This document shows, in pieces, positions 8,991-16,798 of a DNA stretch of 64,000 nucleotides. Within the stretch, counting starts at the first letter, position 1. Every line of letters starts with the position of its first letter. Under the pieces are notes generated by a model. That model had not been told where the DNA came from, did not search any database, and was given only the letters and a program-made list of their open reading frames with translations. The position numbers and the translations under genes were made by a program. The stretch spans positions 186,001 to 250,000 of the forward strand of contig NZ_JASITB010000003.1 of assembly GCF_030063455.1 (NCBI RefSeq), in the 5' to 3' direction. This DNA is from Cryobacterium sp. PH31-O1. GTDB taxonomy: Bacteria > Actinomycetota > Actinomycetes > Actinomycetales > Microbacteriaceae.

Positions 8991-10910
8991 ATGTTGTTCC
9001 CCCGCTTCAACCGGCACGCCAGCCTTGCGGCCGTAGCCATCGCCGCGCTGGTTCCCCTCACCGCCATCATTCCCGTGGCGGCAGCCTCCGCCGCAACGGC
9101 GCCCGCGGGCACCTCGGTAATCGACAGCACCTCCGGCCAGATCAAATACTCGGGCACCTGGCGCACCACCGGCTCGCCCTCCGACAACGGCGCTTCCGTG
9201 AAGTTCGCCTCGGCCACGTCGAGTGCCTCGCTTACCTTCACCGGGTCGACCGTGGCCTACATCACCCGCCTGACGAGCAGTTCGGGCACGAGCACCGTCG
9301 CGATCGACGGCAAGAACGTCGCTACCGTCAACGGCTATTCGGCAACGACCAAATACCAGCAAAGCCTGTTCAGCACCTCGAACCTCTCGAGCGGAACGCA
9401 CACCATCACGGTCAGCCGCACCGGCCAGAAGGACGCCCGCTCCAGCGGAACCAGCAGCATCATCGACGCCTTCGTCACCCTGACTCCGGTCAGCGCGACC
9501 ACACCGACCCCCGCACCGACACCGGCGCCCGTCGCTGCGGCCCCCGTCGCCACGACGGCCCCGGTTGAGGCTCCGACCGGCTCGACCACGTTCGACGGCG
9601 CCTCAGCGGCGGTCAAGTACGCCGGCTCCTGGCGCACCTCGGGTTCGTCGAGCGACTCGGGCGGAGGAGTGCAGTTCACCACGTCGGCCGGAAACGCCTC
9701 CTTCACCTTTCAGGGCACCAGCGTGGCCTTCATTACGCGACTGACCAGCAGCTCCGGCACGAGCAACATCGCCATCGACGGCCAGACCGTCGCCACGGTC
9801 AACGGCTACTCGGCCACCACCGCCTACAAGCAGAACGCGTACAGCACGACGAGCCTGTCGGCCGGCACGCACACCATCACCGTGACTCGCACCGGCCAGA
9901 AGGATGCCCGCTCCACAGGCACGAGCGCCATCGTCGACGCGTTCATCGTATCGGCCGTGCCGAGCACCGCGCCGAGCACCGCACCGATCAGCACCCACCG
10001 TTACACCGACTGCCCCGCCGCCACCGTCAACGTGGCTAACGCCAGGGAGCTCATGGCCTCTGTCGCGCAGGCGCAGCCCGGAACGGTCATCAAGATGGCA
10101 CCCGGCACCTACAACGAGCAGATCAACATGACCGTGAACGGCACCGCCTCCAACCCGATCTGGGTCTGCGGACCTCGAAACGCCGTCATCAACGTCGGCA
10201 GCATTCAGGACAACCACGGCATTCAGATCACCAACTCGTCTAACCTCGTGATCGCCGGTATGACCGTCACCAACAGCCTCAAGGGCATCAGCGTCATCCG
10301 CAGCAGCAACATCACAATCGCTGACACGCTGGTGGACAACATCGGCTATGAGGGCATCCACCTGCGCGCCTTCACCACCGACAGCACGGTCGTCGGCAAC
10401 ACCATCAAGAACACCGGCAAGCGCGACCCGTTCTACGGTGAGGGCATCTACATCGGCACCTCCGACGCCAACTGGTGCGCCCAGACCAGCTGCCAGCCCG
10501 ACCGCACCGACCGCACCCTGCTCATGGCCAATAACATCAGCCTCACCGGCGCCCAGCCAATCGAGGTCAAGGAAGGCACCTCAAACGGCATCATTCGCGA
10601 CAACGTGATCGACGGCGCCAGCGCCATGCCGCGCGCCGAGGAATGGGTCAAGGTCAAGGGCAACGACTGGAGCATCTACAACAACACGGGCAAGAACAGC
10701 ACCGTGCACGGCTTCGCGGTGAACGGGAGTGTCGCCGGCTGGGGCCTGCGTAACAGCTTCTACGGCAACACTGCACCCGTCGGCGCCGCCGGCTACGGCT
10801 TCTTCATTCACGAGCAGGGCAGCAAGGGTGCCAGCGGTACCAAGGTCTACTGCTCGAACACCGTCACGGCTGCAGGCTCGGGCTTCTCGAACCAGGCCTG
10901 TATTTCATAG
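8991..10910 (+). CDS. Secreted right-handed beta-helix protein with two N-terminal beta-sandwich modules
   Basis: A 639-residue exported paralogue of the preceding gene. After a signal peptide (hydrophobic core LAAVAIAALVPLTAIIPVAA) come two copies of the same about-125-residue Ser/Thr-rich module, at roughly residues 40-165 and 195-320. Each ends in a similar TGQKDARS stretch, and a Thr/Pro/Ala linker separates them. The C-terminal half, from about 335, is a beta-helix nearly identical in plan to the first protein, with shared words such as GYEGIHLRAFTTDS and GAQPIEVKEGTS. ATG at 8991 has GGAAGG seven bases upstream. The duplicated module may be a carbohydrate-binding unit. Function in glycan binding or processing is inferred from context and fold only. 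Its end overlaps the convergent GT4 gene by 47 bases. Confidence 0.8.
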   Translation: MLFPRFNRHASLAAVAIAALVPLTAIIPVAAASAATAPAGTSVIDSTSGQIKYSGTWRTTGSPSDNGASVKFASATSSASLTFTGSTVAYITRLTSSSGTSTVAIDGKNVATVNGYSATTKYQQSLFSTSNLSSGTHTITVSRTGQKDARSSGTSSIIDAFVTLTPVSATTPTPAPTPAPVAAAPVATTAPVEAPTGSTTFDGASAAVKYAGSWRTSGSSSDSGGGVQFTTSAGNASFTFQGTSVAFITRLTSSSGTSNIAIDGQTVATVNGYSATTAYKQNAYSTTSLSAGTHTITVTRTGQKDARSTGTSAIVDAFIVSAVPSTAPSTAPISTHRYTDCPAATVNVANARELMASVAQAQPGTVIKMAPGTYNEQINMTVNGTASNPIWVCGPRNAVINVGSIQDNHGIQITNSSNLVIAGMTVTNSLKGISVIRSSNITIADTLVDNIGYEGIHLRAFTTDSTVVGNTIKNTGKRDPFYGEGIYIGTSDANWCAQTSCQPDRTDRTLLMANNISLTGAQPIEVKEGTSNGIIRDNVIDGASAMPRAEEWVKVKGNDWSIYNNTGKNSTVHGFAVNGSVAGWGLRNSFYGNTAPVGAAGYGFFIHEQGSKGASGTKVYCSNTVTAAGSGFSNQACIS

Positions 10911-12114
10911 CAACTCCGTCTGATCGACGGTCGAGCGCAGCCCTCCAGCTGCGCTCGACCAGCGGAAAGACAGCGGCCGCCGAATAGGTGCTCTCAAAGG
11001 CGGATCTGGCCAGATCCGCCTTTTTGGCGCGCCAGGCATCATCCGCTATCGCCTGCCGCAGCGCCGTCTCGAGCGAGTCGGCGTCGCCGGGGTCGACGAT
11101 GACTCCCACACCGTTCGCGAGCACCGCCGGCACACCGCCGACCCGGGTCGCAACGACACAGTTGTTGCGGGCCATGGCTTCGAGAATGAACATGGGCATC
11201 GCCTCATCGCGAGAGGGCAACACCGCGATCGACGAGCGCTCCAGCAATTTCATCAGTGCCTCATGGCTGAGCGCCCCCACGAATTCGCCACGGGTGAGCG
11301 GCACCGCCGGCTGGTCTCTGATCGGGCCGGCAATAACAAGTCGCCACAGCGGATGCTCCGGCGCAAGCCGCTGCCACGCCGCCGCGAGCACATCGACGCC
11401 CTTGCGTTTACTGACCGCCCCGCCGAACACGACGAGCGGTTCGATCTCGCGGTGCACACCGTCGGCAACAGCGTTCGGCACCAGAACAACCCGCTCCCCC
11501 GGCACGAATTCCGCGGCCGCAGTGCGAGACTCGGACGAGAGGGTGAGCACAACGTCGGCCGCGCGCAGGACGCGCCCGACCAGGCCGGGGCGTTTTGCGG
11601 CGAAATCGGCGAACGAACTACCGTGCAGCTGGGCCACCGTGGCGAACCCACGCGCGTGGGCGAGGGCGACCAACGCGCCTTCGCGGGCGAAGGACCCACC
11701 CTGCGACAGGTGCGCGACAACCACGGTGCGTTCCGGGTCAGCCAGCCGCAGCACCTTCCAGAAAGCGGATGCCGCCAGCAGTGCCGCCCGCACCCCGCCA
11801 CTGCCGTCGCGCGAAGAAATCATGCGCAGGTCGAAGTCGGCGAATGAATGCGCCAGGTAGCCGTTGATGACCTGACTCATGCCGCCGGCGACCTCGCCGC
11901 TGCGCCCGATGTGCACGGCGAGCAGCCGTACGGTCGGTGCGGATGGGGCGGGTGAGACGGGTGAGACGGCAACCGGAGTCGAATCCGGGATGGCCACTGG
12001 TGCGCGAGCAACGGAGGGCGTCGTGATGGGCGGCGGCACGATGGTGATCGGTTCGGTCTCAACCAGCTCGGTCTCGTTCGGCTGCCTGTCGTCGTTCGCT
12101 TCGGCGCGGCTCAC
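10864..12114 (-). CDS. GT4 family glycosyltransferase
   Basis: A 416-residue protein. The first about 60 residues are a Pro/Thr/Val-rich extension. The GT-B body follows, with RLLAVHIGRSGEVAGGMSQV at the start of the N-terminal lobe and VVFGGAVSKRKGVDVL and SRDEAMPMFILEAMA in the C-terminal lobe; the last is the donor-binding EX7E-like segment. GTG at 12114 overlaps the stop of the upstream pyruvyl transferase by four bases, placing it last in a minus-strand operon (GT28-like, pyruvyl transferase, GT4). The final codons run 47 bases into the 3' end of the convergent beta-helix gene. They also contain two perfect hairpins that look like terminators of that gene, so the C-terminal sequence is constrained by both strands. 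Confidence 0.85.
   Translation of the reverse strand: MSRAEANDDRQPNETELVETEPITIVPPPITTPSVARAPVAIPDSTPVAVSPVSPAPSAPTVRLLAVHIGRSGEVAGGMSQVINGYLAHSFADFDLRMISSRDGSGGVRAALLAASAFWKVLRLADPERTVVVAHLSQGGSFAREGALVALAHARGFATVAQLHGSSFADFAAKRPGLVGRVLRAADVVLTLSSESRTAAAEFVPGERVVLVPNAVADGVHREIEPLVVFGGAVSKRKGVDVLAAAWQRLAPEHPLWRLVIAGPIRDQPAVPLTRGEFVGALSHEALMKLLERSSIAVLPSRDEAMPMFILEAMARNNCVVATRVGGVPAVLANGVGVIVDPGDADSLETALRQAIADDAWRAKKADLARSAFESTYSAAAVFPLVERSWRAALDRRSDGVAMKYRPGSRSPSLQP
10929..10960 (+). terminator. First hairpin downstream of second beta-helix gene
   Basis: Perfect 13-base arms at 10929-10941 and 10948-10960 with loop CCTCCA, 18 bases after the plus-strand stop. It lies wholly inside the C-terminal coding sequence of the opposing GT4 gene, where it is read as VERSWRAALD. 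Confidence 0.6.
10996..11025 (+). terminator. Perfect 28-base palindrome with T-run (second terminator)
   Basis: Bases 10996-11023 equal their own reverse complement and are followed by T to 11025. The T-run faces the plus strand, so it would stop transcripts of the second beta-helix gene. It too lies within the opposing GT4 coding sequence. Confidence 0.7.
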
Positions 12115-13247
12115 CGCACGCTCTCGGTCGTCAGCACCTGGTCGAGCAGGCGGCGCACGGTCTGCAACTCTTGTTGCGCCTCGGCCAGTCCGGCCAGGAT
12201 GGCCGTTCGGCGGCCGAGCAGGTTCTGCAGCCGTCCCGCAATCTCATCGGCCGACAATCCGGCGCTGGCGATACTCACGTCGTGCAGTCCGGCGGCAGCG
12301 AAGTGACGAGCGATCTTGTCTGAATATGCCGCGCCTGAATTAGCCGCGTCTGAATTGGCGCTGACCAGCAGCGCAGCCGGAACCGCCCCCTCGGTGAGGG
12401 CGCCGACGAGCACGTGCAAACGATCGCTCACGGCGAGTGCCGCGCGTCGATACAGGGCGCGCAGTCGCTGTTCCTGCTCGTCGTGCCCGGTGCCGTTCCA
12501 GCGCAGCGCCTGGCCACCCAGGTCGGTTGCCAGCTGGCCGCACTTGTCGTCATCGCGCAGCACCTGGGTGACGCACCAAATCTCGAGGCCATTGTCGGCC
12601 GCGACGGCGCGCACCCCGGCGAGCCACGCAAGGCTCGGGTAGTCGAGATCGGAGCGCATCGACACGACGAGCACGTCGCGCCCCTGCTCCTCCGGCGCGT
12701 CACGCGTTTGGTTCGACCCAACGCTGGCAAAGGCCAGATCGGGCATGATGCTGCCCTGCCGCAGATACCCGGCCGTGGCCGCATCCCGCCACAACGACAC
12801 GTTCGAGAGCGCGATCGAGGGCCCCATCAGGGCACGGGGAAGCGGCGCGAAGTTGCGGCTGCCGACCCCGACCCGGGCGACGCGGCCGTGCCGGGCGCGA
12901 ACGAGAGCGAGCACCGGCAGCATAGCGAGGTGTTCCTTCATACCGATCAGGGTGAGTTGGATCTCGCCCGGCTTGAACACGTAAGAAGCCCGTCCGTGCG
13001 CCGCACTCGCGAGCGCCGCCAGGTACCAGCGGCGAAACGAACGGTACTGCACGTCGTCCGGCCCGAGGCCGAGGCCGTCAGCGTACCCGTCGGGGGCTTC
13101 GCCGACATAGACGTGCAGCGGGCCGCTCGCGCGGAGCCAGTCGAGCAACTGACGACGCAGCAGAATATCGCCGATATTGTCGTATTGCCCGCGGGCCGGC
13201 ACGAAGATGTTGCGCAGCATCCGCTGCTTCGCCGCTGGTTGCCTCAT
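12111..13247 (-). CDS. Polysaccharide pyruvyl transferase family protein
   Basis: A 378-residue PS_pyruv_trans family protein. Near the N terminus is RNIFVPARGQYDNIGDILLR, the DNIGD loop, and near the C terminus SDRLHVLVGALTEG, the family's R-x-H region. It resembles the 4477-5526 product in length and motif order. It has a small Asn/Ser/Ala-rich insertion (ANSDAANSGAAYSD) encoded by a short imperfect repeat. The start at 13247 overlaps the upstream GT stop by four bases, and its own stop overlaps the GT4 GTG, so the three genes form one coupled unit. It would transfer pyruvate from phosphoenolpyruvate to a sugar of the exported polymer; the acceptor is unknown. Confidence 0.85.
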   Translation of the reverse strand: MRQPAAKQRMLRNIFVPARGQYDNIGDILLRRQLLDWLRASGPLHVYVGEAPDGYADGLGLGPDDVQYRSFRRWYLAALASAAHGRASYVFKPGEIQLTLIGMKEHLAMLPVLALVRARHGRVARVGVGSRNFAPLPRALMGPSIALSNVSLWRDAATAGYLRQGSIMPDLAFASVGSNQTRDAPEEQGRDVLVVSMRSDLDYPSLAWLAGVRAVAADNGLEIWCVTQVLRDDDKCGQLATDLGGQALRWNGTGHDEQEQRLRALYRRAALAVSDRLHVLVGALTEGAVPAALLVSANSDAANSGAAYSDKIARHFAAAGLHDVSIASAGLSADEIAGRLQNLLGRRTAILAGLAEAQQELQTVRRLLDQVLTTESVR

Positions 13248-14230
13248 CGGTCGCTGGGCAGGGGAATACGCACCCCGGTGTCGATAGCGCGGCCGGCAGC
13301 AAAGCGGATGACGTCGGCCGTTAGCTCCGGCGCGTCAACGGCCCTGGCGACCCCGAGGTATTCGGCGAGCTCGGCGATCTGCATCTGATGGTCGTCGACG
13401 TGTTCACCGCGGTGCTTGCGGCGGGTCACGAGCACCGGATAAATGCCCATCTCAAGCAGGCCCATGAAGGTGCCGACTCCGGCGTGGGTGATAACGACGT
13501 CAGACGTCAGAGCAGCGTCGATGAACTGCGCGGTCGGCATCATCTGGTAGACCCGACCCGGAAGATCGGTGCGGTCGGTGGTGAAACCAAGCTGCCAAAC
13601 GGTGCGCTCATCGGCCAGGCCAGTCGCGAGCACGGCGTCGACGAGGGAGTCAAAACGGTAGCCCTCGATCGTGCCGAGGGTGACGAACAGGGTGGGGCGT
13701 TCCGGCGCGGGACGAACCAACGAATGGTAGGTGGAGAGCACGCTCGGGTGGGTTTGCCAGCGGTTGGATGCCCACGCTGGGTGCTGGGTGCGCACGCTGA
13801 CCAGGTGGCTGGCGGCGAGCATCCGCCCGCTGAGCGATGGGCCCTCCACGCGGGACACACTCTCGATGTACAGGCTCGGCACGCCGCTGATCGCGGCCTG
13901 CGGAAGCGCGGCGACGGCGAGGCCGGCACCTGTGCTCACGGCGCCCTCAAAGGCTTCGTGCTTGAGCACGCGGCGTACGATGCCGGCCGCCCGCATCATG
14001 CCGAGGTAGTCCCTTGGGCGCACGTACGGCACGTGGATACGGCGTTGGCCGGCCAGCAAGGAGCGACTCTGTACGGAATCAAAGGTGACCCAGAGCGAAC
14101 TGGGTGAGGCGCCGAGGCCAGGAGCCAGCCGCACCAGCTGGGCCAGATGCCCGCCGGTGGAGGCGACGAGCAGAAGCTTCCGTTGCGTGGGGGGCAACGG
14201 ATCTATCGGGTAAGACGAGTGCACAGACAC
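13244..14230 (-). CDS. Alg14/Alg13-like single-chain glycosyltransferase (GT28-type)
   Basis: A 328-residue protein whose first half has LLLVASTGGHLAQLVRL and SGVPSLYIESVSRV, typical of the Alg14/PssD/EpsE membrane-anchoring acceptor subunit. Its second half has PTLFVTLGTIEGYRFD and VVITHAGVGTFMG, the Alg13/GT28 donor-binding lobe. In many bacteria these are two separate proteins; here they are one chain. GTG at 14230 is preferred because GGGAG lies five bases upstream. An earlier in-frame start at 14281 has no clear site. It is first in the coupled minus-strand unit with the pyruvyl transferase and GT4, and likely adds an early sugar to a lipid carrier at the membrane. Sugar specificity cannot be read. 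Confidence 0.85.
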   Translation of the reverse strand: MSVHSSYPIDPLPPTQRKLLLVASTGGHLAQLVRLAPGLGASPSSLWVTFDSVQSRSLLAGQRRIHVPYVRPRDYLGMMRAAGIVRRVLKHEAFEGAVSTGAGLAVAALPQAAISGVPSLYIESVSRVEGPSLSGRMLAASHLVSVRTQHPAWASNRWQTHPSVLSTYHSLVRPAPERPTLFVTLGTIEGYRFDSLVDAVLATGLADERTVWQLGFTTDRTDLPGRVYQMMPTAQFIDAALTSDVVITHAGVGTFMGLLEMGIYPVLVTRRKHRGEHVDDHQMQIAELAEYLGVARAVDAPELTADVIRFAAGRAIDTGVRIPLPSDR

Positions 14231-14299
14231 TGAGGCTCCCTTCGGGTAAAGCCTTGTAGAACTGATTCGAACGTGCGCCAAACGGATGGAACGGGGCAG

Positions 14300-15775
14300 C
14301 TACCAGGTGACGCGCTGTTGGGTATCGCTCGGAGCCGACTCGCGTTCTGGCGGGGTGGAACGGCTCGCGTCGCTCGGCCCAGCGTTAACGGATCGGGGGG
14401 TACGGGGCGCCGGTCGGGTCGCAGCCGCGAACCCGCCGTCACGCACGAGCGCGTCGGGGCCGCGAGTGGGAACCATGGCGAGAACGACGCCGAGGGGGGT
14501 CGTTCCGACCGCCTCGAGAGCGTCGAAGGCGGCGAGCAGTTCGGGTTCGCGCACCCTATTCGCGCCGACGACCAGGATGGTTCCGCCGGTCCACCGGCTG
14601 AGCACAGCGGCGTCGGTCACCGCGAGCACCGACGGGGCGTCGATGAGCACGTAGTCGTAGCTGCTGCTGAGCACGTCGAGCACGGTGCCCATGGCGGTCG
14701 ATCCGAGCAGTTCGCTCGGGTTAGTGGGGATCTTGCCCGACGACAGCACGGTGAGAGGATGCTGCGTTCCCCACGATTGCAGGGATTCCTTGAGCTGCAC
14801 GTCGCCGAGGAGCACCTCGGTCAGGCCGCGATCGGCGTCGAGGCCGAGATAGTCGGCGAGCCGGGGCGTGCGCAGGTCGGCATCGATCACGGCGACCGTC
14901 GCACCGCTCTCGGCCAGCACGATAGCGAGATTCACGAGGGTGGTGGTCTTGCCCTCCCCCGACACCGAGGAGGTCACCACGAGGCTGCGGCGGCTGGTAT
15001 CGGCGTCGGCGAACTCCAGGTTGGTGCGCAGCACCCGGAACGCCTCTGCGCGGGCGGTGCTCTCTCCGTCGGGCGCGATGATCGGCGTCGCGCGGGCTTC
15101 GAGCGGAATGCCGCCGAGCACCGGCACGAGGATGAGTCGCTCGATGTCGTCGCGGTTGTAGATGCGACGGTCGAGCAGGCCGAGGATGAGCGCGGTCACT
15201 ACGCCGACCAGCAAGCCAACGAGCAGACCGACGGCGAGGTTGAGGTAGAGCTGGGGCAGTGCCGGGTTGTCGGGGGCGACGGCTGGATCGAGCACCCCGA
15301 CCGTGACCGGGCTCGCACCACCGTCGGCCGGCGTTTCCAGCTGGTTGATAACGACGTCGGTGAAGCTCTCCGACACGGCCTGCGCGAGTTGCTGGGCGGC
15401 ATCCGCTGTGGAGGCCAGGGCAGCGATCTCGATGACGGCCGAGCCGGGCTCGGTCGTGGCCGTGACGCGCTGGGCCAGGTCGACCGCGCTCTCGTCAAGG
15501 TTCAGGCCCGAAATCACCGGGTCGAGCACGCGAGGGCTCGTGGCGACGTCGAGGTAGTAGGGCAGCTTCTGCACAACGAAGTTGTTGCCCTGCACGAGGT
15601 CACCTGGTGTGGACCCGTTCTGAATCTGCGCGGCCACGAATACCCGGGTAGAGGATTCATACTGCACCGGGGTCAGCAGTGCGGCTGCCGCTCCACCGAC
15701 CAGCCCGAGCATGACGAATGCAACGATGAGAATCCATCGCTTTCGCAGAATTCGAACCAGTCGTTTCAATTCCAT
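14300..15775 (-). CDS. Polysaccharide chain-length regulator with tyrosine-kinase-like ATPase domain (Wzz/BY-kinase type)
   Basis: A 491-residue protein with a Wzz-like N-terminal domain between membrane segments at about residues 14-34 and 178-201. A cytoplasmic BY-kinase-type P-loop domain follows: Walker A SSVSGEGKTT (269-278), Walker A' VAVIDADLR (294-302), Walker B YVLIDAP (375-381). It would control length or export of the exopolysaccharide. ATG at 15775 has GGGGAGAA six bases upstream, so the longer frame to 15820 is not used. Oddly, the C-terminal tail (441-491) has no tyrosine at all, whereas classical BY-kinases end in a tyrosine cluster that is autophosphorylated. It may therefore act only as an ATPase or use other residues. 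Confidence 0.9.
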   Translation of the reverse strand: MELKRLVRILRKRWILIVAFVMLGLVGGAAAALLTPVQYESSTRVFVAAQIQNGSTPGDLVQGNNFVVQKLPYYLDVATSPRVLDPVISGLNLDESAVDLAQRVTATTEPGSAVIEIAALASTADAAQQLAQAVSESFTDVVINQLETPADGGASPVTVGVLDPAVAPDNPALPQLYLNLAVGLLVGLLVGVVTALILGLLDRRIYNRDDIERLILVPVLGGIPLEARATPIIAPDGESTARAEAFRVLRTNLEFADADTSRRSLVVTSSVSGEGKTTTLVNLAIVLAESGATVAVIDADLRTPRLADYLGLDADRGLTEVLLGDVQLKESLQSWGTQHPLTVLSSGKIPTNPSELLGSTAMGTVLDVLSSSYDYVLIDAPSVLAVTDAAVLSRWTGGTILVVGANRVREPELLAAFDALEAVGTTPLGVVLAMVPTRGPDALVRDGGFAAATRPAPRTPRSVNAGPSDASRSTPPERESAPSDTQQRVTW

Positions 15776-15801
15776 ACGTGCTTCTCCCCGCATGATCGAC
15801 G

Positions 15802-15824
15802 CGTCGTGCTTCGGGTGCACGACG
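15802..15824. repeat. Inverted repeat in leader of the chain-length regulator gene
   Basis: Arms CGTCGTGC (15802-15809) and GCACGACG (15817-15824) flank a seven-base loop, 27 bases upstream of the start at 15775. It could be a regulator site or a leader hairpin; the sequence does not decide. Confidence 0.35.
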
Positions 15825-15846
15825 ACAGAAACCTATGTTGGCATAA

Positions 15847-15882
15847 AAATCCTCACTTTTGGACCGTCAGTATTGAGGATTT
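15847..15882 (-). terminator. Intrinsic terminator after the lipoprotein esterase gene
   Basis: Arms AAATCCTCA (15847-15855) and TGAGGATTT (15874-15882). Read on the minus strand, the hairpin starts at the esterase stop codon and is followed by a T-run (GATTTTTATG). Confidence 0.6.
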
Positions 15883-16798
15883 AATCAGTTCGGGTTGAGG
15901 AGTTGACCAGATTGTCAATCAAAAACTGACGAATGCTCGCCCGCGTAGCCTCGTCGAGAAGCTCCAAAGCGTGTCGTTCACCGGGTTTCACGTCGAGGGT
16001 GACGGGTACACCGACCGCCTTGAGAGCGAGCGCCATGGCCTGCCCTTGTTGAACGGGAACGAGTTCTTTTTTCGATATGGCGATGTAAAACGGCGGGTCG
16101 GTCGGGTCGACGGAGTACAACGGCGATGCGTCACGAGCATTCGGGCACGCTCGAAAATCGTCGCAGCCGAGATATTGCAGAATTGAGGCGATCGCCATTT
16201 TCGACGGATCGCCCAGCAGCAGTCCCGTCTCGGTAAGGTCGACCGCCGGCGACATCGCCACGACGGCGGCGACCCTGTCACCGCCGGTGAGGCTGCCGCT
16301 GCCATTGGTTCCGATCGAGGAAGCGATGATTGCGCCGGCCGAGCTGCCGAACACCCCGATGCGTTCGGGGTCGATACCGAACTCAGCGACCTGGGCCGGG
16401 TCGCGCAACCATTCGAGCGCATCGGTGACGTCATTCACCTGCGCCGGATAGGCGAATTTTGGCGCCAGGCGATAGTCCACCGAGAAGGCGGCAATGCCGC
16501 CATCGGCCAGCTCGGAGCAGAGCGCGGTCATGCCGCCGAAGTCCTTGCTGCCGCTGTCGAAGCCGCCGCCGTGAATGAGGATCATCGCCGCGGTGGGTTT
16601 GTTCCTACCCTTGGGCAGGCAAGCATTCAGCAGCAGCTTCTGACCACGAGCGGTGCCGTATTGCAGGTCAGTCTGCAGCGCGACGGAGTCGCTGTGCGTA
16701 TTCGCGACGGACGCGGTGGGCGTGGCTGCGCATGCGCTCAACAGCAAACCGATGGCAAGCAGCCCACCAAATGCCGTGATCAGGGTTGTTTTTTTCAC
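15881..16798 (-). CDS. Alpha/beta-hydrolase lipoprotein (carbohydrate esterase-like)
   Basis: A 305-residue predicted lipoprotein. The signal ends in LLLSACAAT, a lipobox with Cys near residue 23, so it should be anchored outside the membrane. The hydrolase body has the oxyanion motif HGGGF and the nucleophile elbow GSSAG, as in the hormone-sensitive lipase/acetyl-esterase group, and a late ERHALEL that would carry the catalytic His. At the usual Asp position (G-x-x-D-x-LVP in relatives) it reads SKKELVP, so the acid residue is not where expected. GTG at 16798 overlaps the acyltransferase stop and has GGAG seven bases upstream. A longer upstream frame is not used. Coupling to an acyltransferase suggests it removes acyl groups from the surface polymer. 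Confidence 0.8.
   Translation of the reverse strand: MKKTTLITAFGGLLAIGLLLSACAATPTASVANTHSDSVALQTDLQYGTARGQKLLLNACLPKGRNKPTAAMILIHGGGFDSGSKDFGGMTALCSELADGGIAAFSVDYRLAPKFAYPAQVNDVTDALEWLRDPAQVAEFGIDPERIGVFGSSAGAIIASSIGTNGSGSLTGGDRVAAVVAMSPAVDLTETGLLLGDPSKMAIASILQYLGCDDFRACPNARDASPLYSVDPTDPPFYIAISKKELVPVQQGQAMALALKAVGVPVTLDVKPGERHALELLDEATRASIRQFLIDNLVNSSTRTD

Noticed and set aside
14273-15898. A 541-codon plus-strand open frame across the chain-length regulator
   Set aside because: No recognisable domain, Glu/Gly/Arg-biased, and fully overlapped by a gene with intact Walker motifs and a good start site.
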